Positions 41,233-50,692 of a stretch of DNA of 64,000 bases are shown here, one piece after another (position 1 is the first letter of the stretch; every line of letters starts with the position of its first letter). The stretch comes from Burkholderiales bacterium (GTDB lineage: Bacteria > Pseudomonadota > Gammaproteobacteria > Burkholderiales > Burkholderiaceae_C): contig JAPLPK010000067.1 in NCBI GenBank assembly GCA_026400275.1, positions 17,195-81,194 on the forward strand. The letters are read 5' to 3'. The notes beneath the pieces are model-generated. The model did not search any database. It was not told where the DNA came from and saw only the letters and a program-made list of their open reading frames with translations. The position numbers and the translations under genes are program-made.

Positions 41233-42176
41233 AGGCGCGCAGTCCGTTGGCCGTGGCTGGCCTGGTGCTCGCCAGTGCTGTTTTTGCTTCTATTTTTATA
41301 GCTACTGCCGCAGGTATTTCAAGCGCTAGCAGCCTTTTTTATCCTGGGCTTTTGTTGGTGCTGGCATTGGCCGTGTGGACAGTGCGGGCCTGCGCAGCGC
41401 TGGACGGTCGGGCCATTTACGGCATGCTGACGGCCGGCCTGTTCGGCCTGTGGCTGCTGTACTTCTGGCAGCTGCTGGTGACGGCGTTCGAGGTGCCGCG
41501 CGTGTTGCTGCCTGCGCCCTGGTTCATTGCCCAGGCCATGGCCGAGCAGTGGACGGTGCTGTGGACCGACTTTGTGCAGACCGTACTCAAGTCGGTGCTG
41601 ACCGGCTGGCTGCTGGGTTGCGGCCTGGGGTTCGCCGTGGCGGTGGCGATTGACCGCATGCCGTTTCTGCAGCGCGGCCTGTTGCCTATCGCCTCGCTCA
41701 CCAGCACCGTGCCCTTGGTCGGTGTGGCGCCGATTGCGGTGATGTGGTTTGGCTTTGATTGGCCGTCCAAGGCGGCGGTGGTGGTCTTGATGACCTTCTT
41801 CCCCATGCTGGTGTCCACGCTGGCCGGGCTGAAGGCCGCAGGCAAGCTGGAGCGCGAGCTGATGTACAGCTACGCGGCGGGCTATGGCCAAACCCTGTTG
41901 GCGTTGCGCCTGCCCAGCGCCATGCCGTTCATCTTTGGCGCGCTGAAGGTGAATGCCACGCTGGCCTTGATCGGCGCCATCGTGGCCGAGTTCTTCGGAT
42001 CGCCAACGGCGGGCCTGGGCTTTCGCATTTCCACCGAGGCGGCCAAGATGCACATGCCGCTGGTGTGGGGCGCAATTGTGGTGGCCGCCATCACCGGCTC
42101 GGCGGCCTATGCCCTGTTGGTTCAGCTGGAGCGGCGCTTTGCGTTCTGGCACCCGTCGGTCCGGTCCCAAAAATAG
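41229..42176 (+). CDS. ABC transporter permease (second subunit)
   Basis: Start ATG at 41229 (ATGA overlap); YSYAAGYGQTLLALRLPSAMPFIFGALKVN. Confidence 0.9.
   Translation: MKARSPLAVAGLVLASAVFASIFIATAAGISSASSLFYPGLLLVLALAVWTVRACAALDGRAIYGMLTAGLFGLWLLYFWQLLVTAFEVPRVLLPAPWFIAQAMAEQWTVLWTDFVQTVLKSVLTGWLLGCGLGFAVAVAIDRMPFLQRGLLPIASLTSTVPLVGVAPIAVMWFGFDWPSKAAVVVLMTFFPMLVSTLAGLKAAGKLERELMYSYAAGYGQTLLALRLPSAMPFIFGALKVNATLALIGAIVAEFFGSPTAGLGFRISTEAAKMHMPLVWGAIVVAAITGSAAYALLVQLERRFAFWHPSVRSQK
41285..41343 (+). repeat. dispersed hairpin repeat, family 1, inside ABC permease CDS
   Basis: tgcttctatttttatagctactgccgcaggtatttcaagcgctagcagcctttttta. Confidence 0.85.
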
Positions 42177-42209
42177 ATTTCCCCACCTGTCCCTACCTAG
42201 GAGTATTTG

Positions 42210-43217
42210 ATGCAAAAACTGTCCAAGTTGAGTCAATGCCTGCTGGCCGCCGCGTTTGCGGTTGGCAGCCTCGCCGCCCAGGCGCAAGAGAAGGTCACCG
42301 TGCAGCTGAAATGGGTGCCGCAAGCCCAGTTTGCCGGCTACTACGTGGCGGCCGCCAAGGGCTACTACAAGGCCGAGGGACTGGACGTGACCATCAAGCC
42401 CGGCGGCCCCGATATTTCTCCGGTGCAGGTGATCGCCGGCAACAACGCTGACGTGATCGTCAACTGGATGCCCGACGCGCTGGCCGCCCGCGAGGCTGGT
42501 GTGCCACTGGTCAACATCGCCCAGGTGTTCAACCGCTCCGGCCTGATGCTGACCTGCAAAAAGGCCAGCGGCGTCAGCAGCCCGAAGGACCTGAAGGGCA
42601 AGACCCTGGGCGTCTGGTACGGCGGCAATGAATACCCGTTCCTGAATTGGATGGGCAAGCTGGGATTCAAGCCCGACACCGACATCAAAGTGCTGAAGCA
42701 AGGCTTCAACGTGGACCCGCTGCTGCAGAACCAGGCAGCGTGCGTATCCACCATGATCTACAACGAGTACTGGCAAATCATTGACGCCGGCGTCAAAGAG
42801 AGCGACCTGGTCACCTTCTTCTATGAAGACCAGGGTGTGGCCTCGCTGGAAGACGGCCTGTACGTGCTCGAATCCAAGCTGAAAGACCCGGCCTTCGTGG
42901 CCCGCATGGGCAAGTTTCTGAAGGCGACCTTCAAGGGCTGGAACGACGCGGTGAAGAACCCCGAAGAAGCCGCCAAGATTGTGGTCTCCAACGACATGTC
43001 CGGCAGCGCCACCCTGGCAGTGCAAAAGCGCCAGATGGAAAACGTGGCCAAGCTGATCACCACCGCCAGCACGCCGAAGATGGGCTACCTGGAACCCGCC
43101 GCCTATGAGCGTACGGTGAAGGTGCTGATGTCTGGCGGCAGCGCACCTGTCATCAAGAAGGACCCAGGCGCCGCCGCCATGAGCCATGTGGTGTGGGACG
43201 CGGCCTCCAAAAAGTGA
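42210..43217 (+). CDS. NMT1/THI5-like substrate-binding protein
   Basis: Signal peptide; EKVTVQLKWVPQAQFAGYYVAAAKGYYKAEGLDVTIKPGGPDISPVQVI. Confidence 0.92.
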   Translation: MQKLSKLSQCLLAAAFAVGSLAAQAQEKVTVQLKWVPQAQFAGYYVAAAKGYYKAEGLDVTIKPGGPDISPVQVIAGNNADVIVNWMPDALAAREAGVPLVNIAQVFNRSGLMLTCKKASGVSSPKDLKGKTLGVWYGGNEYPFLNWMGKLGFKPDTDIKVLKQGFNVDPLLQNQAACVSTMIYNEYWQIIDAGVKESDLVTFFYEDQGVASLEDGLYVLESKLKDPAFVARMGKFLKATFKGWNDAVKNPEEAAKIVVSNDMSGSATLAVQKRQMENVAKLITTASTPKMGYLEPAAYERTVKVLMSGGSAPVIKKDPGAAAMSHVVWDAASKK

Positions 43218-43326
43218 TTGCCGGTCCGCTTCCATCGTTTTCATCCGTTATGGTGTCGGGTTTTCTTGTCGCAGGCCAGCACGGCCAGGGGCAGCACACC
43301 GAATTTCGTATGGAAGTGGACAGGGA

Positions 43327-43980
43327 ATGAGTCGATTGACAGCCAGCACGGCGGATACCAAGGGCCAGATCCGCCAGGCCAATGAAGAGCTGATACTCGC
43401 CGCGGCAGAACGCGTGTTTGCCGGGGCGGGTTTCAGTGGCGCCACCATGGCGCAGATTTCCGAAGAGTCCGGCCTGCCCAAGGCCAATCTGCACTATTAC
43501 TTCGGCAACAAGGAGGCGCTGTACCGCGCGGTGCTGGCCCGCATTTTGGAGGACTGGCTGGCACCCACCCACGGCATCACCCCTGAGGCCGACCCGAGCC
43601 AGGCCATAGGTGCTTACATCCGCAGCAAGATGGCCCTGTCTGCTGCGCGGCCGCATGCGTCCAAAGTCTGGGCCAACGAGCTGCTGCACGGCGCCACCGT
43701 GGTGCGGCAGCTGCTGGCCACCGAGCTGCGTGCCACCGTGCGCGCCAAGTCCGCCGTCATCGACCAATGGATTGCCGAGGGCAAGATGGCACCGGTAGAC
43801 AGCACGCACCTGTTCTTCACCATCTGGGCCGCGACCCAGACCTATGCCGACTTCGACATCCAGGTCAGCGCCGTGCTGGGTAAGCCAGCCCTGACCCGCA
43901 ACGACCACAGCCGCGCTACCACCCATGTGCTGGCCTTGATACTGCGCGGCTGCGGCCTGAACCCAGACCCCGCGCCATGA
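43327..43980 (+). CDS. TetR-family regulator, RutR-like
   Basis: QANEELILAAAERVFAGAGFSGATMAQISEESGLPKANLHYYFGNKEALYRAVL; YcdC/RutR-type C-terminal region. Confidence 0.85.
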   Translation: MSRLTASTADTKGQIRQANEELILAAAERVFAGAGFSGATMAQISEESGLPKANLHYYFGNKEALYRAVLARILEDWLAPTHGITPEADPSQAIGAYIRSKMALSAARPHASKVWANELLHGATVVRQLLATELRATVRAKSAVIDQWIAEGKMAPVDSTHLFFTIWAATQTYADFDIQVSAVLGKPALTRNDHSRATTHVLALILRGCGLNPDPAP

Positions 43981-44897
43981 GTTACATGCTGGCCGTGGGC
44001 GCCTCGAATATGGACATTGCCGGCCACAGCAGCCAGGCCGTGGTGCTGGGCGACTCCAACCCCGGCCATATCGCTTTGGCCCCGGGTGGCGTGGCGCGCA
44101 ATGTGGCAGAAAACCTGGCGCGCCTGGGTAACTGCACACGGCTGGTCAGCGCTGTGGGCGACGACACGCCAGGCCGCAGCCTGCTGGACGCCACAGCCGC
44201 AGCCGGAGTGGATCTGCGTGCCTGCTGGGTGCTGCCGAGCGAGGCTACCTCCAGCTATTTGTCGCTGCATGGACCGGACGGCGATATGGCCATGGCGGTG
44301 AACGATATGCGCATCGTGGCCCGCATTACGCCCGAACGGCTGGCGCCCTTGGCCGCCGATATCGCCGCCGCCCAGGCCCTGCTGCTGGACTGCAATTTGA
44401 CCGATGCAGCCCTGGCCTGGCTGTGCACGCACAGCGGCGGCACGCCGATTTTTGTGGATACCGTCTCCACGCATAAGTGCCAGCGCATTGCCCCCTGGCT
44501 GCAGCATGTGCACCTGCTCAAACCCAACCGGCTCGAAGCCCAGGCCCTGACAGGCTTGCCGCTGGACAGCCTGGCCGACGCGCCCGCCGTGGCGGCCTGG
44601 CTGCACCGCAAGGGCGTGCGGCAGGTGGTGCTTAGTTTTGGCGCGCAAGGCGTGTTCTGGAGCGATGCGGATGGCAGCCAGGGCCTGCAGAGCGCCCCCC
44701 ACGTCGCAGTAGTGAACGCCACAGGCGCGGGCGACGCACTCATGGCCGGGCTGATGCATGCGCATGCCCAGGGCCAGACCCTGTCGGAGGCGGCGGGTTT
44801 CGGCTCTGTATGTGCGGCCCTGACGCTGGGTGTGCAAGGTGCGAACCACCCCCAGCTGTCGCTGGCGCTGGTGCAACAATGGCTGCGCAGTACCTGA
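43977..44897 (+). CDS. psuK: PfkB-family carbohydrate kinase, probable pseudouridine kinase
   Basis: VGASNMDIAGHSS...NPGHIALAPGGVARNVAENLARLG...VNATGAGDALMAGLMHA; directly upstream of psuG. Confidence 0.88.
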   Translation: MSYMLAVGASNMDIAGHSSQAVVLGDSNPGHIALAPGGVARNVAENLARLGNCTRLVSAVGDDTPGRSLLDATAAAGVDLRACWVLPSEATSSYLSLHGPDGDMAMAVNDMRIVARITPERLAPLAADIAAAQALLLDCNLTDAALAWLCTHSGGTPIFVDTVSTHKCQRIAPWLQHVHLLKPNRLEAQALTGLPLDSLADAPAVAAWLHRKGVRQVVLSFGAQGVFWSDADGSQGLQSAPHVAVVNATGAGDALMAGLMHAHAQGQTLSEAAGFGSVCAALTLGVQGANHPQLSLALVQQWLRST

Positions 44898-44920
44898 ATA
44901 TGTGACCTAGAAAGATTTTG

Positions 44921-45847
44921 ATGACGGCTAATCCTTTTCTCGACATCCATCCCGAAGTAGCGGCTGCCCTGGCCGCCAAGCGTCCCGTGGTGGCGCTGGA
45001 GTCCACCATCATTGCCCATGGCATGCCCTACCCGAACAATGTGGCCACGGCGCTGCAGGTAGAGGCCGAGGTGCGCGCCCATGGCGCTGTGCCAGCCACC
45101 ATCGCCATCGTGCAGGGGCGTTTGAAAGTGGGCCTCAGCCCCGACGAAATTGAACAACTGGGGCGTGGCGGGCGCGACGTCGTCAAGGTCAGCCGTCGCG
45201 ATATGGCGTTCATCGTGGCCGCAGGCCAGACCGGTGCCACCACCGTGGCCTCGACCATGCTGATTGCGGCCATGGCCGGCATCCGCGTATTCGCCACCGG
45301 CGGCATTGGCGGCGTGCACCGGGGCGCGGCGCAGAGTTTTGATATTTCGGCCGACCTGCTTGAGCTGGCGCAAACCCCGGTGGCCGTGGTCTGTGCCGGC
45401 ATCAAGTCGATTCTGGACCTGGGGCTGACGCTCGAATACCTGGAAACACACGGCGTGCCCGTGGTGGGCTACCAAACCAATAATCTGCCGGCTTTCTACA
45501 CCCGTGAAAGTGGCTTCAAGGTGGACTACCGGCTGGATACGCCCGACGCCATCGCCGGCGCCATGCAGGCCCAGTGGGCCATGGGGCTGCAGGGTGGCAT
45601 GGTGGTGTCCAACCCGATTCCTGAGGCCTATGCCATGCCGCGCGCGACCATTGACGCCGCTATCGAGCAGGCGCTGCAAGAGGCCCGCGCCCAGGGCGTG
45701 GCGGGCAAGCAGTCCACCCCATTTTTGCTGGCCCGCGTCAGCGAGATCACCGGTGGCAACAGCTTGGCTTCCAACATCCAGCTGGTGCTGAACAATGCCC
45801 GGCTGGCGGCAGGTATTGCCGTCGCCTACCAGCAGCGGGTGGCCTGA
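44921..45847 (+). CDS. psuG: pseudouridine-5'-phosphate glycosidase
   Basis: VVALESTIIAHGMPYPNNVATALQVEAEVRAHGAVPATIAIVQGRLKVGLS...FATGGIGGVHRGA. Confidence 0.96.
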   Translation: MTANPFLDIHPEVAAALAAKRPVVALESTIIAHGMPYPNNVATALQVEAEVRAHGAVPATIAIVQGRLKVGLSPDEIEQLGRGGRDVVKVSRRDMAFIVAAGQTGATTVASTMLIAAMAGIRVFATGGIGGVHRGAAQSFDISADLLELAQTPVAVVCAGIKSILDLGLTLEYLETHGVPVVGYQTNNLPAFYTRESGFKVDYRLDTPDAIAGAMQAQWAMGLQGGMVVSNPIPEAYAMPRATIDAAIEQALQEARAQGVAGKQSTPFLLARVSEITGGNSLASNIQLVLNNARLAAGIAVAYQQRVA

Positions 45848-45852
45848 GCGCC

Positions 45853-46725
45853 ATGGTTTATCGCACGGTGCTGGACGACGCACAGGGCCTCTCGGCGGAC
45901 GCCCGCGCCGCCTATGCGCGCGACGGCGTGCTGGTGCTGGAGGACTTTGTGTCTGTTGCCCAATGCCAGGCTTTGCAGGCACGCGCACTCGAACTGGTGG
46001 CCGAGCATGCATCGCGTGCGCCCGGCACCGTTTTTTCTGCCCGCGACCAGCGCCATGCCAAGGACGCTTACTTTGCCGCTTCGGCCCGGGGCATAGGCGC
46101 GTTCTTTGAAGAGGGGGCGTTCGATGCGCAGGGCCAGCTGCAGGTGCCGCTGGAGCGCGCCATCAACAAGCTGGGCCATGCCATGCATGACCTGGACCCG
46201 GTGTTCCAGGCCTTCTCGCGCGGCCCGCGCTTGCAGGCGGTGGCGGATGGTCTCGGCCTGGCAGATGCCCGGCTCGTCCAGTCCATGTACATCTTCAAGC
46301 AGCCCGGCATTGGCGGCGAGGTGAACTGCCACCAGGACGCGACCTATCTGTACACCGAGCCGCAGTCGGTAGTGGGCTTCTGGTTTGCGATCGAGGATGC
46401 GCACCGCAGCAATGGTTGCCTGGGTGGCGTACCGGGCGGGCACCGCCATGGGCTGAAAGAGGTGTTCCGCCGCCAGGCCGATGGGACTTTACGGTTGGAG
46501 CAGCTGCAAGCCAGCGCGCCATGGGATATGGAGCAGCTAGAGTGGCTGGAGGTGCGCCAGGGCAGCTTGATTGTGTTCAACGGCCTGCTCCCCCATTTGT
46601 CAGAACCCAACCGCTCGGCCCAGTCGCGCCACGCCTACACCTTGCATGCGGTGGACGGTCGGGCGCATTATCCGGACAGCAACTGGATACAACCCCACGG
46701 AGCGCCATTTACCGGCTTTGCGTAA
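45853..46725 (+). CDS. phytanoyl-CoA dioxygenase (PhyH) family protein, PHYHD1-like
   Basis: [43 protein letters not shown]; HxD (H160/D162), distal H248, R259. Confidence 0.88.
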   Translation: [290 protein letters not shown]

Positions 46726-46895
46726 GCACAGACCGTACGAACACGAGGAGGATTGCATCGGCTTTACACCGCATACCACTTTTCATATTTTGCCTATAAC
46801 AGGCACAATTCCGGCTGAATTGAAATGGCGCTACATTCTGCCCACTCAATTGCAGCGGGTTCTTCGTCAACCACCACCCTGAAACTTAAACCAAC

Positions 46896-47867
46896 ATGAA
46901 AAACACACTCAAACTGGGCTTCTTGGCCGCCGCGCTGGTTTCCACCTTCTCCGCTTGGGCCGATCCGGCCATCATTTTTGACATGGGTGGCAAGTTTGAC
47001 AAATCCTTCAACCAAAGCGCCTATGAAGGCATGGAGCGCTGGAAGAAGGAAACCGGCAAGCCCTACCTCGAATTCGAAGTCGCCAACGAAACCCAGCGCG
47101 AGCAAGCCATCCGCCGCATGGCCGAGCGCGGTGCCAGCCCCATCATTGGCATCAGCTTCAGCCAGGCTTCTGCCATGGCCAAGGTGTCCAAGGAATTCCC
47201 CAAGCTGCAATTCGCCATCATCGATGACGTGGTGGAAGCACCCAACGTGCAGTCGGTAGTGTTCAAGGAACACGAAGGCAGCTTCCTGGTCGGCATGTTG
47301 GCCGCAGAAGCCAGCAAGACCGGCAAGGTCGGTTTTGTGGGCGGCATGGACATTCCGCTGATCCGCAAATTCCAGTGCGGCTACGAACAAGGCGCCAAGT
47401 ACGCCAACCCCAAGGTGGAAACCTTTGCCAACATGACCGGCACCACCGGTGCTGCCTGGAACGACCCAGGCCGTGGCGGCGAGCTGACCAAGTCCCAGTT
47501 TGCCAAGGGCGCTGACGTGGTGTTCGCCGCTGCCGGCGGTACTGGCATTGGTGTGTACCAGGCAGCCAAAGATGCCGGCAAACTCGCCATCGGTGTGGAC
47601 AGTAACCAGAACTATGTGCAACCCGGCACCATGCTGTCCTCCATGGTCAAGCGCGTGGACGTGGCGGTGTACAACATCCTGAAGAACTACAAGGCCGGTG
47701 TGACCTCCTTGGGCTTGAAGGAAGACGGTGTGGGCTACTCCATGGACGAGTTCAACGCCAAGCTGGTGACGCCCGAGATGAAGAAGAAGGTCGATGCCGC
47801 CAAGGCCGACATCGTCAGCGGCAAGATCAAGGTCGTGGACTACATGACCGCCAACGCTTGTAAGTAA
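46896..47867 (+). CDS. BMP-family ABC transporter substrate-binding protein
   Basis: DPAIIFDMGGKFDKSFNQSAYEGMERWKKETG...; BMP/Med family. Confidence 0.93.
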   Translation: MKNTLKLGFLAAALVSTFSAWADPAIIFDMGGKFDKSFNQSAYEGMERWKKETGKPYLEFEVANETQREQAIRRMAERGASPIIGISFSQASAMAKVSKEFPKLQFAIIDDVVEAPNVQSVVFKEHEGSFLVGMLAAEASKTGKVGFVGGMDIPLIRKFQCGYEQGAKYANPKVETFANMTGTTGAAWNDPGRGGELTKSQFAKGADVVFAAAGGTGIGVYQAAKDAGKLAIGVDSNQNYVQPGTMLSSMVKRVDVAVYNILKNYKAGVTSLGLKEDGVGYSMDEFNAKLVTPEMKKKVDAAKADIVSGKIKVVDYMTANACK

Positions 47868-47869
47868 GC

Positions 47870-47985
47870 ACACCCCCAGGCTACACACTTCGTGTTTTCG
47901 CCAACCCCCTTGCAGGGGGCGAACCCAGTGGCCCGGCGGAGCCGGTTCCACGGGTTCTCTGGCGGGACACAGTTGTAGCCCTCGG
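47870..47985 (+). repeat. dispersed repeat, family 2
   Basis: cacccccaggctacacacttcgtgttttcgccaacccccttgcagggggcgaacccagtggcccggcggagccggttccacgggttctctgg. Confidence 0.8.
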
Positions 47986-47999
47986 CATCTCGGATTTCC

Positions 48000-49565
48000 A
48001 TGACAACCCAACAATCTTCTGTGGTGGATGCGACCGCTGTGCACATGGCGGGCATCAGCAAGCGTTTTGGCGCTGTGCGGGCCAATGATGGCGTGGACTT
48101 GCGCGTGCGTTCTGGCACGGTGCACGGCATCGTGGGCGAGAACGGCGCGGGCAAAAGCACGCTGATGTCCATCTTGTATGGCTTCTACAGTGCCGACAGC
48201 GGCAGCATCGAAGTCTTTGGCCAGCCGGCCCGCATCCGCAATGCGCATGAAGCCATCGCGCTGGGCATTGGCATGGTGCACCAGCACTTCATGCTGGTGG
48301 ACACGCTGACCGCGCTGGAAAACGTCATGCTGGGCGCCGAGCCCCACGCTCTGTTGAGCAAAGCAGAGAGCATCGTGCGTAGCAAGCTGGGCGCGCTGAT
48401 GCAATCTACTGGCCTGCACGTGGACCTGGACGCCACGGTGGACCAGCTTTCCGTCGGCGACCGCCAGCGCCTGGAAATTTTGAAGGCGCTGTACCGGGGC
48501 GCCAAGATTCTGATCCTGGATGAGCCCACCGCCGTGCTCACCCCACAGGAAACCGAACAACTGTTCGAGGTGCTGGCGCGCCTGCGCACGCAGGGCACCA
48601 CCATCTTGCTGATCACCCACAAGCTCAAGGAAGTGATGCGCTTGTGTGACCAGGTCACCGTCATGCGCAGCGGGCGCGTGGTGCATGAATGTGCCATTGC
48701 CCAGGCCTCGGTGGAGATACTGGCCGAAGCCATGGTGGGCCGCAAAGTGAATATGGGCCGCCAGGGCGATGCGGCCATCGCATTGGGTGCGGTGCTGCTG
48801 CAGGTACGCGGGCTGGTGGTGCGCGACGCGCTGCAAGTGACCCGTCTGCAAGACTTTGACCTGAGCCTGCGTGCCGGCGAAATCGTCGGCGTGGCCGGCG
48901 TTGCTGGCAACGGCCAGAGCGAGCTGCTGGAGGTCTTGTCCGGCCTGCTGGCCCCTAGCGCGGGCGAACTGCAGCTGGGTGGCCGCAGCTTCACCCCTGG
49001 CCAGTGGCTTACACCGGGTGTAGCGCGTAGTTTGGGCCTGGCCCATGTGCCCGAAGACCGGCACGCCCGCGCCATGGTGATGAGCTTTGCCGCCTGGGAG
49101 TCTGCGGTGCTGGGCTACGAGGCCCTGCCCGAATACAGCAGCGCAGGGGGCTGGATGCGCCACGGCGCGATGCGCGCGGCCACGGCGGCCATGATGGAGC
49201 GCTTCGATGTGCGTCCTCGCAACCCGGACCTGGTCAGCTCTAAATTCTCTGGCGGCAACCAGCAAAAGCTGGTGTTGGCGCGCGAGATTGGCCAGGCGCC
49301 CAAAGTGCTTCTGGTGGGCCAGCCCACGCGGGGCGTGGACATTGGCGCGATCGAATTCATCCACGCCCAGCTGCGCGCCATGCGCGATGCGGGCTGTGCC
49401 GTGCTGGTGGTGTCCAGCGAGCTGGACGAAATTTTGGCCCTGGCCGACCGCGTGCTGGTGCTGAACCAGGGCTGTGTGACGGGCGAGCTGCCGATTGCAG
49501 ACTGCAGCGAGGCCCGGCTGGGCCTGCTCATGGTGGAAACCAAAGAACAAGGATTGAAGGCATGA
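48000..49565 (+). CDS. ABC transporter ATP-binding protein (double ATPase, BMP-associated)
   Basis: Two nucleotide-binding domains: GIVGENGAGKSTLMSILYG and KFSGGNQQKLVLAREIGQAPKVLLVGQPTRGVD. Confidence 0.93.
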   Translation: MTTQQSSVVDATAVHMAGISKRFGAVRANDGVDLRVRSGTVHGIVGENGAGKSTLMSILYGFYSADSGSIEVFGQPARIRNAHEAIALGIGMVHQHFMLVDTLTALENVMLGAEPHALLSKAESIVRSKLGALMQSTGLHVDLDATVDQLSVGDRQRLEILKALYRGAKILILDEPTAVLTPQETEQLFEVLARLRTQGTTILLITHKLKEVMRLCDQVTVMRSGRVVHECAIAQASVEILAEAMVGRKVNMGRQGDAAIALGAVLLQVRGLVVRDALQVTRLQDFDLSLRAGEIVGVAGVAGNGQSELLEVLSGLLAPSAGELQLGGRSFTPGQWLTPGVARSLGLAHVPEDRHARAMVMSFAAWESAVLGYEALPEYSSAGGWMRHGAMRAATAAMMERFDVRPRNPDLVSSKFSGGNQQKLVLAREIGQAPKVLLVGQPTRGVDIGAIEFIHAQLRAMRDAGCAVLVVSSELDEILALADRVLVLNQGCVTGELPIADCSEARLGLLMVETKEQGLKA

Positions 49566-50692
49566 GCGCGACGAATACGGCCAAGCCCCTGCCGCGATGG
49601 GCCGATGTGTTCCTGCTGCCTGCGGTGAATTTGCTGATTGCGCTGCTGGTGGCCGGCGTGGTGGTGGCCCTGGTGGGCCAGAACCCACGCCAGGTGATGG
49701 AAGTGCTGGTGCACGGCGCCTTTGGCACGCAGCGGGGCTTAAGCTACACCCTGTACTACGCCACCACCTTCATCTTTGCCGGGCTGGCGGTGTCTGTCGC
49801 CTTTCACGGCGGCCTGTTCAACATCGGCGTGGAAGGCCAGGCCGTGGTGGGCGGGCTGGGTACGGGCCTGATTGCGCTGTGGCTGTCGCACAGTCTGCCA
49901 GCTGTGGTCATGCTGCCCTTGATGCTGCTGGCCGGCGTGCTGTTCGGCATGCTGTGGGCGGCCATACCCGGTTATTTGCAGGCCTACCGCCACAGCCATG
50001 TGGTGATCACCACCATCATGTTCAACTTTCTGGCGACCAGCCTGCTGGCCTATCTGCTGGTGAACCGGCTGAAGCCACCGGGCACCATGTCGGTAGAAAG
50101 TGCGCCCTTTGCCGATTCGGCCAAGCTGCCCGGCATGCAGCAGGCGCTGGCCTGGATAGGCGTGGACTGGCCGTCGTCGCCGCTCAATGTCAGCCTGTTC
50201 CTGGCCCTGGCAGCGGCGGTAGGCGTGTACTTTTTGCTCTGGCACAGCCGGGCCGGCTACCGCTTGCGGGCCGTGGGCTCCAGCGAAGGTGCTGCCTCGT
50301 ATGCGGGCATCAATGCCAAGCACCAGGTGGTGTTTGCCATGGCCTTGTCGGGCGGCCTGTCCGGCATGATCGGCATGAACGAAATCGCTGGCGTCAACGG
50401 CAAGCTGTTGCTGGACTTTGTGGCCGGTGCCGGCTTCACTGGCATTGCGGTGGCATTGATGGGGCGTAACCACCCGTTTGGCATCGTGCTGGCCAGCATC
50501 CTGTTTGGTGCGCTGTTCCAGGGCGGGGCCGAAGTGAGTTTTGATGTGCCCGGCTTCAGCCGCGACATGGTGGTGATGCTGCAAGGCTTCATCGTGATGT
50601 TCTCGGGTGCCATGGCCTATGTGTTCGCGCCCATGCTGTCTCGCGGTCTGGCCCTGTTGACCCCCAAGACCACAGGAGCCCAGCATGGATGA
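49562..50692 (+). CDS. ABC transporter permease (BMP/nucleoside type)
   Basis: Multi-TM; overlaps ATPase gene by ATGA. Confidence 0.9.
   Translation: MSATNTAKPLPRWADVFLLPAVNLLIALLVAGVVVALVGQNPRQVMEVLVHGAFGTQRGLSYTLYYATTFIFAGLAVSVAFHGGLFNIGVEGQAVVGGLGTGLIALWLSHSLPAVVMLPLMLLAGVLFGMLWAAIPGYLQAYRHSHVVITTIMFNFLATSLLAYLLVNRLKPPGTMSVESAPFADSAKLPGMQQALAWIGVDWPSSPLNVSLFLALAAAVGVYFLLWHSRAGYRLRAVGSSEGAASYAGINAKHQVVFAMALSGGLSGMIGMNEIAGVNGKLLLDFVAGAGFTGIAVALMGRNHPFGIVLASILFGALFQGGAEVSFDVPGFSRDMVVMLQGFIVMFSGAMAYVFAPMLSRGLALLTPKTTGAQHG

Noticed and set aside
41319-43244. 641-aa minus-strand ORF
   Set aside because: Antisense to permease and NMT1-type binding protein; no recognisable domain.
46794-49688. 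964-aa minus-strand ORF
   Set aside because: Antisense to the BMP binding protein and ATPase genes; low-complexity His/Gln/Arg/Gly composition typical of shadow ORFs in high-GC codon-biased DNA.
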